Source: an uncultured Clostridia bacterium (GTDB taxonomy: Bacteria > Bacillota > Clostridia > Christensenellales > Aristaeellaceae). Taken from it: a DNA stretch of 44,095 nt. Location of the stretch: NCBI GenBank assembly GCA_945928315.1, contig CAMENN010000012.1, positions 1 to 44,095 of the forward strand. Reading direction: 5' to 3'. A program made the position numbers and the translations under genes. The notes beneath the pieces are model-generated. The model was not told the origin of the DNA, made no database searches, and was given only the letters and a program-made list of their open reading frames with translations. Shown in pieces: positions 18,897-29,255 of this stretch (the first letter of the stretch is position 1; every line of letters starts with the position of its first letter).

Positions 18897-19723
18897 GACA
18901 CAGAAAACGCAGCAAACACGCAAAACAGACGATGGCCATGGCCATTGCGCTGATTGGCGCTCTGGCCCTTTTGATCGTTTTGGCGTGCAGCCGGGTGTTC
19001 ATCATCCGCGACATCATGGTCGTGGGCAACCGCAGCCTCCTCAGCGAGGAGGTGATCACCCAGAGCGGGGTGAGCATCGGGGACAACCTGCTCTCCATCA
19101 GCACCCAGCAGCTTCGCGAAAACCTGGAGCGCAACCGCTACATCGAGTACAGGAGCCACAGCTTTGACTACAAGGGCCGGCTCACGATCACCATCAATGA
19201 GCGGCTGGGCCGCGCGGTTGTCAACGTGCTGGGCCTGTATTACGTGCTCGACGCGTCGGGCATGGTGCTCGAGTGCGCGGGCAGCGCGTATCCTGCGGGC
19301 GTGGCCGGGCCGTATGTCGTCGGCCTGTCCATCCCGAGCAACGCGCAGGTGATCGTCGGCGAAACGCTGCCGGTGCGCGACCGCAGCCAGCTGGACGCCA
19401 TGGAGCAGGTGATCGCCGGGCTTGACAGCGTGGGCATGCTCGCGACGGCGTCCGAATTGAGCGTCAAGAATCTGGATAACCTGTATTACACCACGTCTGC
19501 CGGAGTGAAGGTGGAGCTGGGCAACCTTTCCTCCCTGCACACCAAGCTGCTCATCGCCCGGGAGGTGCTCGCCCTGCGTGAGGCCGACGAGGGCGTGACC
19601 GGCGCGAAGATCGACGTCTCCTCCGGGACGAGCGCGCATTACATTCCGGCGGTGCTGCCGACGGTGACGCCGGTGCCGACCGCCACCCCGACGGTCAATC
19701 CCTCGCGCTCACCGGGTGCATAA
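18893..19723 (+). CDS. ftsQ: Cell division protein FtsQ/DivIB (POTRA)
   Basis: N-terminal TM, POTRA start IRDIMVVGNRSLLSEEVITQSGVSIGDNLLSI; Pro/Thr-rich C-terminal tail; 4-bp overlap with ftsW. Confidence 0.9.
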   Translation: MRHRKRSKHAKQTMAMAIALIGALALLIVLACSRVFIIRDIMVVGNRSLLSEEVITQSGVSIGDNLLSISTQQLRENLERNRYIEYRSHSFDYKGRLTITINERLGRAVVNVLGLYYVLDASGMVLECAGSAYPAGVAGPYVVGLSIPSNAQVIVGETLPVRDRSQLDAMEQVIAGLDSVGMLATASELSVKNLDNLYYTTSAGVKVELGNLSSLHTKLLIAREVLALREADEGVTGAKIDVSSGTSAHYIPAVLPTVTPVPTATPTVNPSRSPGA

Positions 19724-19789
19724 CGGAGCATACGGGCGCCGGCCGGAGCGAAAAATCGGCGGTTTTCGGACAAAATTTGCTCAAGTGGC

Positions 19790-19818
19790 TTGAAAGAAAG
19801 AGCATAATGGGTTACAAT
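19790..19818 (+). promoter_or_regulatory. SigA-like promoter upstream of ftsA
   Basis: TTGAAA (19790-19795), 17-nt spacer, TACAAT (19813-19818). Confidence 0.7.
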
Positions 19819-19904
19819 AAACTCGCATAATAATAGCAAATAAGATGAATTCTTCCGCCTTTTGGGCGAATTTGCATGCGGGGCAGACAGGAGCATGAGA
19901 TCGT

Positions 19905-21083
19905 ATGATGAAAAAAGCGACGGCGGTTCTGGACTTTGGCACGTCCAAGGTGCTGGTATTGCTTGCAGAGGAGAGCGCGTATCAGAAGGTAACCATCACC
20001 TCTGCGGGCATGGCGCAGTATGATGGATTCATGAACGGGGAATGGAATACCCCGGGCGAGGTGACGGACGCCATCGCCAGCGCGGTGGAGGCCGCCGAAA
20101 AGAAGGTCGGCGCGCACATCCGCGAGGTGTATGTGGGCGTGCCGGGCGAGTTTGTTCGCGTGTATGTGATCGAATCGAGCGTCACGCTGCAGGGCGCGGA
20201 CCCCAAGGTGACCAGCGCCGACGTGGAAAAGCTGCAGCGGCAGGCGACCGAGATGCTCGACCGCCCGACTGGCGTGATCATCCACCGCTCCCCGGCGTGG
20301 TTCAAGGTGGACGGCGGCCAGAAGACGCTCGAGCCGGTCGATCAGAAGGGCTCCACGCTCGAGGGCATGATCGGCTTCGTGCTCGCCGACCAGTTCTTCA
20401 TCAACGACGTCACCGAGCGCCTGCGCGATCTGAACATCGAGGTGCGCGGCTTCTTCTCCACCTCCGTGGGCGAGGCCATGCAGATGATCCCGTACGAGGA
20501 GCGCGACCATACGGCCATGCTGGTGGATGTGGGCTATCTGTCCACTGAGGTCATGGCGGTGGAGGGCGACGCGCTCATCTGGCAGAAGGTGCTGCCCATC
20601 GGCGGCGCACACATTACGCTCGACCTGACCTACGGCCTGGAAAAGCCGTTTGACATGTGCGAAAAGATCAAGCGCAATTACGCCTTCAACGCACCGAAGA
20701 ACACGCAGATCGAGGTGCAGGGCGAGAACGGGCAGATGGAGAGCTTCTCCGGCGAGCAGATCAGCGAGATCGTCGATGCGCGCGTGGACGAGATGCTCGA
20801 GATGATCGACGACGCGATCAAGAAGAGCGGCATCCGCCTGGGCAACTGGTCAAGCATTTACCTCACCGGCGGCGGTCTGATGCCGATGTCCGGCGCACGG
20901 GTTTACGCGGCGGGCAAGCTCTCGCACAACGTGCGCGAGGCGGCGACCAAGACCGTCAAGCTCAAGCCGGCGCAGATCTACGCCAGCGGCAGCGGCCTGC
21001 TGGAGCTGGTGTACAACACCATCGAGATGGAAGAGCAGGACGAGGGCCTGTTTGAGCGCATCAAGCGCATTTTCCGCAGATAA
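19905..21083 (+). CDS. ftsA: Cell division protein FtsA
   Basis: Actin-like fold motifs ([45 protein letters not shown]), C-terminal amphipathic [11 protein letters not shown], adjacent to ftsZ. Confidence 0.92.
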   Translation: MMKKATAVLDFGTSKVLVLLAEESAYQKVTITSAGMAQYDGFMNGEWNTPGEVTDAIASAVEAAEKKVGAHIREVYVGVPGEFVRVYVIESSVTLQGADPKVTSADVEKLQRQATEMLDRPTGVIIHRSPAWFKVDGGQKTLEPVDQKGSTLEGMIGFVLADQFFINDVTERLRDLNIEVRGFFSTSVGEAMQMIPYEERDHTAMLVDVGYLSTEVMAVEGDALIWQKVLPIGGAHITLDLTYGLEKPFDMCEKIKRNYAFNAPKNTQIEVQGENGQMESFSGEQISEIVDARVDEMLEMIDDAIKKSGIRLGNWSSIYLTGGGLMPMSGARVYAAGKLSHNVREAATKTVKLKPAQIYASGSGLLELVYNTIEMEEQDEGLFERIKRIFRR

Positions 21084-21181
21084 CACACTGGCCGGCACGC
21101 GCCGGCGCAACACCGACAAAGAATGTAAAGTCCAACGCCCGTGCGGGGCCTGGCTTTCACGAGCAAAAGGGGGATTTTCCT

Positions 21182-22504
21182 GTGTTTGAAATTGAAATGG
21201 ACGAGCGTCCGGCAGCTTCCATCAAGGTCGTCGGCTGCGGCGGCGGCGGCGGAAACGCGCTCAACCGCATGGTGGACTGCGGCGTGACCGGCGTGGACTT
21301 CATCGCGGTGAACACCGACGTGCAGGCGCTGCGCACCAGCCGCGCGGCGACCATGATCCAGATCGGCGAAAAGCTGACCAAGGGCCTGGGCGCGGGCGCG
21401 ACCCCGGAAATCGGCAAGAAGGCCGCCGAGGAGAGCCGCGAGGAGATCGCCAGCGCGCTCAAGGGCGCAGACCTGGTGTTCGTGACCGCGGGCATGGGCG
21501 GCGGCACCGGCACGGGCGCTGCGCCCGTCGTCGCGGAGATCGCGCGCGACATGGGAATCCTGACCATCGCGGTGGTGACCAAGCCGTTTGCCTTTGAGGG
21601 CAAGACCCGCATGCGCAAGGCCGAGGCCGGCATCGACGAGCTCAAGCAGCGCGTGGACACGCTGGTGGTCATCCCCAACGAGCGTCTGCTGCAGGTCTGC
21701 CCGAAGGGCACGTCCTTCAAGGGCGCGTTCAACTTCGCCGACGACGTGCTGCGCCAGGGCATTCAGGGCATTTCCGACCTGATCTCCCAGACCGGCATCA
21801 TCAACCTCGACTTCGCGGATGTGAAGGCGGTCATGGAGTCCGGCGGCATGGCGCACCTGGGTATCGGCATCGGCAAGGGCGAAAAGGCCATGGCCGACGC
21901 CGCGCAGAACGCGATTTCCTCCCCGATGCTCGAGACGAGCATCGACGGCGCGCGCGCTGTGCTCATCAACGTGACCTGCAACTCCAACTGCTCCATCGTG
22001 GACATCAACGACGCGGTCGAGATGATCACCGCCGCCGCGGACAGCGAGGCGAACATCATCTTCGGCGCGAGCATCGACGACACGCTTGAGGACGAGGTCC
22101 ACATCACCGTGATCGCGACCGGCTTTGAGAAAGTACCCTTCCCGCCGCGCGCGAGCACCGCGGACCGTCCGGCCTCGCTGCCGTCCCAGGCGGCGTATGT
22201 GCCGCACAGCGCGTACAGCGCTTCGACCTATCAGCCGCAGCAGCCGCCGGTGAGCAGCTATACGCGCTATGATTCCGGCTATGCGCCGGTGGGATCGCCG
22301 TATACGCCCGTGCAGGGCGGCGCGCCGGCAGCGGAGCCGGAGGTGCCGCTGTTCGGCAGCGAGCAGCAGCCGGCCGGCCAGCGCGTCTCGCCGTTCGCCG
22401 CGATGCCGGAGACGAACGCGCCTGCCGCCCAGCAGGAGCGTCAGGAGGAGCGCGGCCCGCGTTCCTTCATGGACGGCATCCCCGCCTACATGCGCCGGAA
22501 GTAA
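21182..22504 (+). CDS. ftsZ: Cell division GTPase FtsZ
   Basis: [49 protein letters not shown]-terminal conserved peptide [13 protein letters not shown] start. Confidence 0.98.
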   Translation: MFEIEMDERPAASIKVVGCGGGGGNALNRMVDCGVTGVDFIAVNTDVQALRTSRAATMIQIGEKLTKGLGAGATPEIGKKAAEESREEIASALKGADLVFVTAGMGGGTGTGAAPVVAEIARDMGILTIAVVTKPFAFEGKTRMRKAEAGIDELKQRVDTLVVIPNERLLQVCPKGTSFKGAFNFADDVLRQGIQGISDLISQTGIINLDFADVKAVMESGGMAHLGIGIGKGEKAMADAAQNAISSPMLETSIDGARAVLINVTCNSNCSIVDINDAVEMITAAADSEANIIFGASIDDTLEDEVHITVIATGFEKVPFPPRASTADRPASLPSQAAYVPHSAYSASTYQPQQPPVSSYTRYDSGYAPVGSPYTPVQGGAPAAEPEVPLFGSEQQPAGQRVSPFAAMPETNAPAAQQERQEERGPRSFMDGIPAYMRRK

Positions 22505-22513
22505 GCTTTATCG

Positions 22514-22538
22514 AGCCGACCCTTGCGGTCGGCTTTTT
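22514..22538 (+). terminator. Rho-independent terminator after ftsZ
   Basis: AGCCGACC-CTTGC-GGTCGGCT-TTTTC. Confidence 0.85.
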
Positions 22539-22580
22539 CTTTGGGATTGACGATGGTTCGTCCGGAAAATGAGGTGACCC

Positions 22581-24146
22581 ATGGAAAAGAGTCGATGCCT
22601 GCGCGCAGCCCGCGTACTGAGCGCTTTGCTGCTCATCGCGGCGCTGGGCGCCGTGCTGGCGCTGCTGCTCTTTGCGTTTCCGCAGGTGCAGTTTGACCGC
22701 AAGCGCGAGGCGTTCGGCAGCCTGATCCCGCTGGCGGCGCTGGGTCTGGTCGCGGCGCTGCTGGGCGCGTGGGGCGGGGGAAGGGCGGCGGATTGCGAGC
22801 TGCGCGGACGGCGGCTTCGTGCGCCGGTGCTGGCGGCGGGCTGTGCGGCGCTCTTCTGCGTGCAGGCGTTTCTCTGGTATCACGCGTATTTCATCGCGGG
22901 CTGGGACCTGGTGTCCATCCTGAAGAGCGCGTACGCCATCGCGGGCGGCGACGAGCTGATCGACAACTACTACCTCTCCATGTATCCGAACAACGCGCTG
23001 CTCACGCTGGTTTTCGGGCTGCTGATGCGCGCGTTCCGGGCGGTGACGGGCGGCGCGCGGCTCGACCGCTGCGTGTTCATGCTCATCCTGGTCCAGTGCG
23101 CGCTCAATGCCGCGGCCTGCTATCTGACGGCGCGCGTCGCGCAGAAGGGATTTTCCTCTGACCGCGCGGGACTCGCGGCGTTCATCGGCTATGCGGCGTT
23201 CACCGGCATTTCGCCGTGGATGATCGTGCCGTATTCGGACAGCATGGCGCTCATCGTGCCGGTGGGCATCCTGCGCCTGTACCAGCTGGGCGCGGAGGAG
23301 AAGCGGCGCTGGGTCTGGCCGTGCATCGGGCTGCTGACGTTCGCAGGCTGGAGCCTCAAGCCGCAGGCGGTCATCGTGACCATCGCGGTGCTGCTGCAGG
23401 AAGGCGCGCGCAGCGTGTCGGAGCGGCGGCTGCGCGGTTATCTGGCGAAGGCCGTCTGCGTGATCGCGGTGGCGGCGGTGGGCATCGGCCCGGCGACGGA
23501 TGCGATCCTCGAGGCGTCGCCGATCGAGCTGCGCGAGGGCCGGAGCGTCGGCGCGCTCCACTATGTGATGATGGGGCTCAACCCGGAATCGAACGGCGTC
23601 TACCGCGACGAGGACATGATCCTCACCGCGTCCGCGCCCGATCCGGCCTCCCGGCGCGCGGCGCAGTGGGAGAAGATCGGCGAGCGCGTATCCGTCATGG
23701 ACGCGGGCGACTGGGCGGGCCATCTGGCGAAGAAGGCGCTCTCCAACTTCGCCGATGCGCCGGTCATCTGGTCGGCGGGCGGCGTCACCTGCTGGCAGGC
23801 GATCGAGGATAAGGACAGTGTGGTTTCCCCCTTCCTCAAGGGCCTGCTGGGTGTGGAGAACGGGACGATGTTTTCGCCGCTGTTTACCTACTTTGAGTGC
23901 GTCTGGCTCGCACTTTTGCTGCTGGCGCTGGCGGGCTGTCTGGCGGCGTGCAGGCTGATTGGCGCCGGGCGGGAGGCGGACTGGCTCTTTGACGCGATGC
24001 TGGCGGTGTTCGGCTTCATGCTCTTTCAGATGATCTTTGAGGCGGGCAACCGTTACTTCATGATCTACACGCCGTTTGTGGTGCTGCTGGCGGTGGGCGG
24101 TCTGCGGGCGATGGGCCGCGCAGCGGGGAGGAGGAGACGCGCATGA
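22581..24146 (+). CDS. Polytopic membrane protein, GT-C / glycosyltransferase family 39-like (copy 1)
   Basis: About 10 or more hydrophobic segments; GWDLVSILKSAYAIAGGDELIDNYYLSMYPNNALLTLVFGLLMRAFR. Confidence 0.65.
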   Translation: MEKSRCLRAARVLSALLLIAALGAVLALLLFAFPQVQFDRKREAFGSLIPLAALGLVAALLGAWGGGRAADCELRGRRLRAPVLAAGCAALFCVQAFLWYHAYFIAGWDLVSILKSAYAIAGGDELIDNYYLSMYPNNALLTLVFGLLMRAFRAVTGGARLDRCVFMLILVQCALNAAACYLTARVAQKGFSSDRAGLAAFIGYAAFTGISPWMIVPYSDSMALIVPVGILRLYQLGAEEKRRWVWPCIGLLTFAGWSLKPQAVIVTIAVLLQEGARSVSERRLRGYLAKAVCVIAVAAVGIGPATDAILEASPIELREGRSVGALHYVMMGLNPESNGVYRDEDMILTASAPDPASRRAAQWEKIGERVSVMDAGDWAGHLAKKALSNFADAPVIWSAGGVTCWQAIEDKDSVVSPFLKGLLGVENGTMFSPLFTYFECVWLALLLLALAGCLAACRLIGAGREADWLFDAMLAVFGFMLFQMIFEAGNRYFMIYTPFVVLLAVGGLRAMGRAAGRRRRA

Positions 24147-25669
24147 GGGCATGCCGGTGGGCCGTTGCGGCAGGCTTCTCGCTGATGATGGCCGCGATTC
24201 TCGCCGCGGTGCTGACGATGGAGACGGCGGTCCGACCGCTTCTGTTGGGGCAGGGACTGCTGCTGGCGATCGGACTGGCGGTGCTGCTGGGGCTCTGCGC
24301 ACTCACGCTGCGGCAGGACAAGCCGCTCACGCGCCGAGCGAAGCTGGGTGAGGCTGCCTTCTGGCTGGCGCTGTTTGTGCTGCAGGCGGTGCTGTGCTTT
24401 TTCGCCTACTTCATGACGGGTTGGGACGTGAAGACGCTGCTGGAATCGGCCTATGCGCTGGCGGGCGGCGACGCGATCGTCGATCACTACTACTACAGCC
24501 TGTATCCGAACAACGCCTTTCTGACGCTCGTCTTTTCGGGCGTGATGCGCGCATTCCGCGGGGTATCGCCGGGGGCGGGATTGGCGCGCTGCGCGTACAT
24601 CCTGATCGTTGGCCAATGCGCGCTGAACACGCTGGCGGGCGTGCTGACCCGGCGCACGGCGCTTCAGCTGACCGGCTCGCGACGGCTTTCCTGGCTTGCG
24701 GCGGTGGTGTATGCGGGCTTTGTCGGGCTGAGTCCGTGGCTGATGATCCCGTATTCCGACAGCATGGCGCTCTTATTTCCGGTGGCCGTGCTGTATCTCT
24801 ACGCCGGGCGGCGGGAAAAGGGGGGCGGAACATGGCTGGTCATCGGTCTGCTGACGGGCGTGGGCTACCTGATCAAGCCGCAGGCGGCGATCGTCACGAT
24901 CGCGCTGGGGATCGTCGAGGCGATGCGCGCGGTCAGCGAGCGGCGTCCGGCGCGCTTTGTGCTGCGCGCGGTCTGCGTGCTGGGTATTACGGCGCTGCTG
25001 GCGGGGCCGGGCTTTGATGCGCTGCTCGCCCGCTCCGGCATCCATGTGCGCGCGGAGCGGACGCTCGGGCCGCTGCACTTCGCGATGATGGGCCTGAGCG
25101 AGCGCACGGGCGGCACCTACGACGCGGAGGACCTCGCGCGCTCGGTGAGCGTGGAGGACCCGCAGGCGCGTGCGCAGATGCAGCGGGAGGAAATCGCCGC
25201 ACGGCTTGAGGCGATGGGCCTGCGGGGACTCGCGCGGCATCTGCAGCGCAAGACGCGCATCAATTACGGCGACGGCCTGTTTGCCTGGGGCGGCGAGGGC
25301 AATTTCTTCGCGGAGCGGATCGGCGACAAGGACGGTCTGCTCTCGCCTGCGCTCAAGCGCGCGATCGGCTGTGAGGGCGACAGCGCGTCCGGCCGGGCGC
25401 TGGCGAGCTGGATGCAGGCGATCTGGCTGGCGTTGCTCGCAGGCAGCGCGGGCATGGTGCTTGCCTATGCCGCCGCGCGGGGCGATGATCATCGCCGCGA
25501 CCTCCTGCTGACGCTCATGCTCGCCCTCATCGGCCTCACGCTCTTTGAGACGATCTTCGAGGCCCGGGCGCGGTACCTGTTCGCCTATGCGCCGCTGTAT
25601 GTGCTGGCGGGGATCTGCGGCATCCGGGCTGTCGTCATACGGATGTGCGGAGTCTGCAAAAAAGCATGA
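24143..25669 (+). CDS. Polytopic membrane protein, GT-C / glycosyltransferase family 39-like (copy 2, paralogue)
   Basis: Multi-TM; GWDVKTLLESAYALAGGDAIVDHYYYSLYPNNAFLTLVFSGVMRAFR parallels copy 1; 4-bp overlap with copy 1. Confidence 0.65.
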   Translation: MRACRWAVAAGFSLMMAAILAAVLTMETAVRPLLLGQGLLLAIGLAVLLGLCALTLRQDKPLTRRAKLGEAAFWLALFVLQAVLCFFAYFMTGWDVKTLLESAYALAGGDAIVDHYYYSLYPNNAFLTLVFSGVMRAFRGVSPGAGLARCAYILIVGQCALNTLAGVLTRRTALQLTGSRRLSWLAAVVYAGFVGLSPWLMIPYSDSMALLFPVAVLYLYAGRREKGGGTWLVIGLLTGVGYLIKPQAAIVTIALGIVEAMRAVSERRPARFVLRAVCVLGITALLAGPGFDALLARSGIHVRAERTLGPLHFAMMGLSERTGGTYDAEDLARSVSVEDPQARAQMQREEIAARLEAMGLRGLARHLQRKTRINYGDGLFAWGGEGNFFAERIGDKDGLLSPALKRAIGCEGDSASGRALASWMQAIWLALLAGSAGMVLAYAAARGDDHRRDLLLTLMLALIGLTLFETIFEARARYLFAYAPLYVLAGICGIRAVVIRMCGVCKKA

Positions 25670-25670
25670 A

Positions 25671-25702
25671 AAACGCGCCCGCCGGATGCTGCCGGCGGGC
25701 GC
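25671..25702 (-). terminator. Strong hairpin terminator for lipoprotein gene (minus strand)
   Basis: 11-bp stem GCGCCCGCCGG/CCGGCGGGCGC (25675-25685 with 25692-25702); GTTTTTC on minus strand. Confidence 0.75.
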
Positions 25703-25718
25703 TGCGTGTGTATGCGGA

Positions 25719-26492
25719 TCAGTTGAACTTGAGCGTGTTGCAGACGTTGCGGAACACGTGCTCGTAGTAGGAATACCAGTTCTGCGGGGCGGTGATGCGC
25801 ACCTGGTACAGCGCCTTCTCGTGCGCGACGACGATGATGCGGCCGCGCATCTGGTAGGTCTTCGTGCCGTCGTTGTACTCCGCCTTGTAGTAGCAGTAGT
25901 AGCCCTTGGCGTCACCGATGCTGCGGGAGGCGATCGTGTACGGTGTGAACGAGGTGAACGTGCTTTCCAGCTGGGTGAGCGTCGTCTCCAGGCGCTCGCG
26001 GGCGTCATCCGCCGTCTGCGTGAGGCCGGTGTTGACCTTCTCGATCGTCAGGCGCGTCTGATAGCCGTCCGGCTCCATCATCTCGCTCTTGGGCTCCACG
26101 AACTGCAGGGTCGTCGTCTGGTTGGTGTTCGGGTTGAGCAGCCAGGTGTAGGGGATGGAGAAGGAGATGTTCAGGCTGTCCGACGTGTAGGTCTTGTACG
26201 CATAGTTCGGCGTGGGCATCGGCGTGGGCGTCGGCTTGTCGATGGGATCGACGGGGATCGGCGTCGCGGAGGGATCGTCTGGCGTCAGGTTGGAAAAGTC
26301 GAGCTGCACGTCGCCGGAAACCGGCGCCGGCGTGGGCGTCGGCTCCTGTGTGGTCTCCGGCTCAGCCGTCGTCTCCCCGCCCGCGGGGGCGAAGATGAGG
26401 GAATCGGGTTCGGGGGTGGCCTGGCTCTCGGCGCTGGCGCAGCCGGTCAGCAGCAGGCAGGATACCGCCAGCAGCAGGAGAATACGCTTCAT
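25719..26492 (-). CDS. Lipoprotein with Pro/Thr-rich linker, unknown function
   Basis: Lipobox LLLTGCAS; TPEP/PTPTP-rich linker; C-terminal domain YKTYTSDSLNISFSIPYTWLLNP.. Confidence 0.8.
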   Translation of the reverse strand: MKRILLLLAVSCLLLTGCASAESQATPEPDSLIFAPAGGETTAEPETTQEPTPTPAPVSGDVQLDFSNLTPDDPSATPIPVDPIDKPTPTPMPTPNYAYKTYTSDSLNISFSIPYTWLLNPNTNQTTTLQFVEPKSEMMEPDGYQTRLTIEKVNTGLTQTADDARERLETTLTQLESTFTSFTPYTIASRSIGDAKGYYCYYKAEYNDGTKTYQMRGRIIVVAHEKALYQVRITAPQNWYSYYEHVFRNVCNTLKFN

Positions 26493-26676
26493 ATGATGGA
26501 CCTCCGTTCAGAAGTGAACTGCAAACAGACCGGGCGTGCGCACACTGCCCGATATTTGTACAGTCAGTATAACAGGTTGACGCGAAAAAGTCAACGGCGT
26601 GCGGGGGTTGAAAGACTGGACGGCGCGGCGTATAATGGAAAAAAGAACGAAAAACGCCGGAAAAGGAGAGAATTGC

Positions 26677-27645
26677 ATGAAGATTGTCGTGCTGGACGGA
26701 TATACGGTGTGCCCCGGGGACCTCACCTGGGACAGCCTGCGGGCGCTGGGCGAGGTGACGGTTTATGAGCGCACGCCGCGGGAGGAGGTCGTCCCGCGCA
26801 TCGGCGACGCGCAGGTCGTGCTGACCAACAAGGTCGTCATCTCGCGGGAGGTGCTTGCGGCCTGCCCGAATGTGCGCTATATCGGCGTGCTGGCGACGGG
26901 CTACAACGTCATCGATCTCGCAGCGGCGGATGAACGGGGCGTCGTCGTCACGAACGTGCCCGCATATTCCACGCATGCGGTCGTGCAGCACGCGATGGCG
27001 CTGCTCCTGCAGAGCGCCAGCCATGTTGCGCAGTACGACGCGCAGGTCAAGGCAGGGCGCTGGGGCAGCAGCCCGGACTTCTGCTTCTTTGGCGAGCCGA
27101 TGGAGGAGCTGGCCGGACGCACGATGGGCATCGTCGGCTTTGGCCACATTGGCCAGGCGATGGCGCGCGCGGCGGCCGGACTGGGCATGCAGGCGATCGT
27201 CAGCACGCCGCACCCGAAGCCGGAGTTGGCGGGTGAGGACGTGCGCTTTGTCGCGATGGACGAGCTGCTCGCCGGAAGCGACGTGATCTCGCTGCACTGT
27301 CCGCTGACGGAGAAGACGCGCGGGCTGATCGGCGCACAGACGATCGCCGCGATGAGGGAAGGCGTGCGCGTCATCAACACGGCGCGCGGTCCGCTGGTGG
27401 ACGGCCGGGCGATGGCCGATGCGCTGGCATGCGGCAAGGTCGCCTGCTACATGGCGGACGTCATGGAGAACGAGCCGCCGCGCGCGGACGATCCGCTGCT
27501 TTCCGCGCCGAACACGATTCTCACGCCGCATGTGGCCTGGGCGCCGCGCCAGACGCGTGAGCGCCTGCTGTCCGTCGCTGTGGGCAATGTGGCGGCGTTC
27601 CTCTCCGGCACACCGCGCAACGTCGTGAATGGGGTGAGAGCATGA
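26677..27645 (+). CDS. D-2-hydroxyacid dehydrogenase (glycerate dehydrogenase-like)
   Basis: GRTMGIVGFGHIGQAMARAA Rossmann motif, VINTARGPLVDGRAM, TPHVAWA. Confidence 0.92.
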   Translation: MKIVVLDGYTVCPGDLTWDSLRALGEVTVYERTPREEVVPRIGDAQVVLTNKVVISREVLAACPNVRYIGVLATGYNVIDLAAADERGVVVTNVPAYSTHAVVQHAMALLLQSASHVAQYDAQVKAGRWGSSPDFCFFGEPMEELAGRTMGIVGFGHIGQAMARAAAGLGMQAIVSTPHPKPELAGEDVRFVAMDELLAGSDVISLHCPLTEKTRGLIGAQTIAAMREGVRVINTARGPLVDGRAMADALACGKVACYMADVMENEPPRADDPLLSAPNTILTPHVAWAPRQTRERLLSVAVGNVAAFLSGTPRNVVNGVRA

Positions 27646-28304
27646 GCATCCGCGGGGTGATCTTTGACCTGGATGGCACGCTGCTGGACACGGAGAAGCT
27701 CTATCAGCGCTTCTGGGTGGAGGCAGCGAATCGGCTCGGTTATCCGATGAAGCCGGAGCACACGCTGGCCATCCGCGCGACGGCGTCGGTCTACGCGCAG
27801 GACATCCTGAAGCACCTCGTCTGTCCGGAGTTTGACTATTACGCGGTGCGCGCGCTGCGCCGGGAGCTGATGGAGGCGTACATCGACGAGCACGGCGTGG
27901 ACCCGAAGCCCGGCATGCACGAGCTGCTGAGCGAGCTGCGCCGCCGGGGACTGCGCATCGGCCTGGCGACGGCGACGGACGAGCCGCGGGCCCGCAAGTA
28001 TCTGCGCATCGTGGGTGCGGAGGACTATTTTGACGCGGTGACCTGTGCCAGCATGGTGGCGCCGCACGGCAAGCCCGAGCCGGACATCTATCTGCTGGCC
28101 GCGCAGCGCACGGGCGTGCTGCCCGCGGAGGCGATGGCGGTGGAGGATGCGCCCAGCGGCATCCGTTCCGCGCACGCGGCGGGCCTGTTCACCGTGATGG
28201 TGCCCGACCAGGATCAGCCGGATGCAGCCCTGCGCGCGCTGTGCGATGCGGTCGTGCCCTCGCTGTTTGATGTGGCGCCGCTGCTGGATACAGCGCGCCC
28301 GTAG
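27642..28304 (+). CDS. HAD-superfamily phosphatase (beta-phosphoglucomutase-like)
   Basis: VIFDLDGTLLDTE, HGKPEPDIYL, VEDAPSGIRSAHAAGL. Confidence 0.93.
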   Translation: MSIRGVIFDLDGTLLDTEKLYQRFWVEAANRLGYPMKPEHTLAIRATASVYAQDILKHLVCPEFDYYAVRALRRELMEAYIDEHGVDPKPGMHELLSELRRRGLRIGLATATDEPRARKYLRIVGAEDYFDAVTCASMVAPHGKPEPDIYLLAAQRTGVLPAEAMAVEDAPSGIRSAHAAGLFTVMVPDQDQPDAALRALCDAVVPSLFDVAPLLDTARP

Positions 28305-28335
28305 TCTTATTTTGTAAGAAAATCGCATAAAGCTG

Positions 28336-28363
28336 TTGATTTCGGCCGCCGATTTGGTATAAT
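28336..28363 (+). promoter_or_regulatory. SigA-like promoter
   Basis: TTGATT, 16-nt spacer, TATAAT (28358-28363). Confidence 0.55.
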
Positions 28364-28409
28364 TTACATAGAGGAGAACAACCTTTGCGCATAGGCAGGA
28401 GGGATCTTG

Positions 28410-29033
28410 ATGGATAACCGTGTGATTACGATCGCCCGCAGCTACGGAAGCGGCGGCCGCAGGATGGGACGCCTGCTGGCCAAGGAGCTCGGTTACGAGT
28501 ATTATGACCGCGAGATTCTGCGCATCGCCTCCGACGAGAGCGGAATCAACGAGGAGCTGTTCAGCCAGGTGGACGAGAACCGGCGCATGCCGCTGTTCCG
28601 CATCGCGCGCGAGGTGTATACCGGCGAGGTGATTCCGCCGGACAGCGACGATTTCATTTCCAACGAAAACCTCTTCCGCTATCAGGCGAAGATCATTCGC
28701 GAGCTGGCCGCCACGCGCAACTGCGTGATCGTGGGCCGCTGCGCCAACTTCATCCTGCGCGGGCGGGAGAACGTGATCAACGTGTTCGTCTCCGCGCCGG
28801 TGGTGGACTGCGTGCGCCGCGTGATGGAGAACGACGGCCTCACGCTCGAGGAGGCGGAGAAGAAGATCAAGAAGATCGACAAGCGACGCGCGGACTACTT
28901 CAAGTATTTCACCGGCCGCCAGTGGCACGACGCCGCGCTCTACGACCTGTGCCTGAACACCGGCCATATGAGCGACCAGCGCTGCGTGGACGTGGTGCGC
29001 GCCTACATGGACGCCCGGTTTGAGGAAGACTGA
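28410..29033 (+). CDS. Cytidylate kinase-like family protein
   Basis: VITIARSYGSGGRRMGRLLAKELGYEYYDREIL; CVIVGRCANFIL; DKRRADYFKYFTGRQW. Confidence 0.9.
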   Translation: MDNRVITIARSYGSGGRRMGRLLAKELGYEYYDREILRIASDESGINEELFSQVDENRRMPLFRIAREVYTGEVIPPDSDDFISNENLFRYQAKIIRELAATRNCVIVGRCANFILRGRENVINVFVSAPVVDCVRRVMENDGLTLEEAEKKIKKIDKRRADYFKYFTGRQWHDAALYDLCLNTGHMSDQRCVDVVRAYMDARFEED

Positions 29034-29058
29034 GGGCGCCGGAGACGGAGAAACGACG

Positions 29059-29088
29059 GGGAACGCTGCTCGTTCAGCGTTCCCTTTT
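29059..29088 (+). terminator. Rho-independent terminator
   Basis: GGGAACGCTG-CTCGTT-CAGCGTTCCC-TTTT. Confidence 0.8.
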
Positions 29089-29178
29089 GATCTGTCGGGA
29101 AGGATCTGGCAGCCGGCCCTGCGTCGGAAAGCGCAGGGCGCGCCGGAGGCGGGAGCGGCCGATGACGCGTTCTGCGCC

Positions 29179-29207
29179 TTGCGCCGCGCTGCCCGGTGCG
29201 CTATAAT
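29179..29207 (+). promoter_or_regulatory. SigA-like promoter upstream of tdk
   Basis: TTGCGC, 17-nt spacer, TATAAT (29202-29207). Confidence 0.55.
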
Positions 29208-29255
29208 AATCTGAACACAAAAAACGCCGCTTGCGGCGCAGAGGGAGATACAGGG

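Noticed and set aside
22467-24302. 611-aa minus-strand ORF
   Set aside because: Antisense to the first GT-C-like gene and spans the ftsZ terminator.
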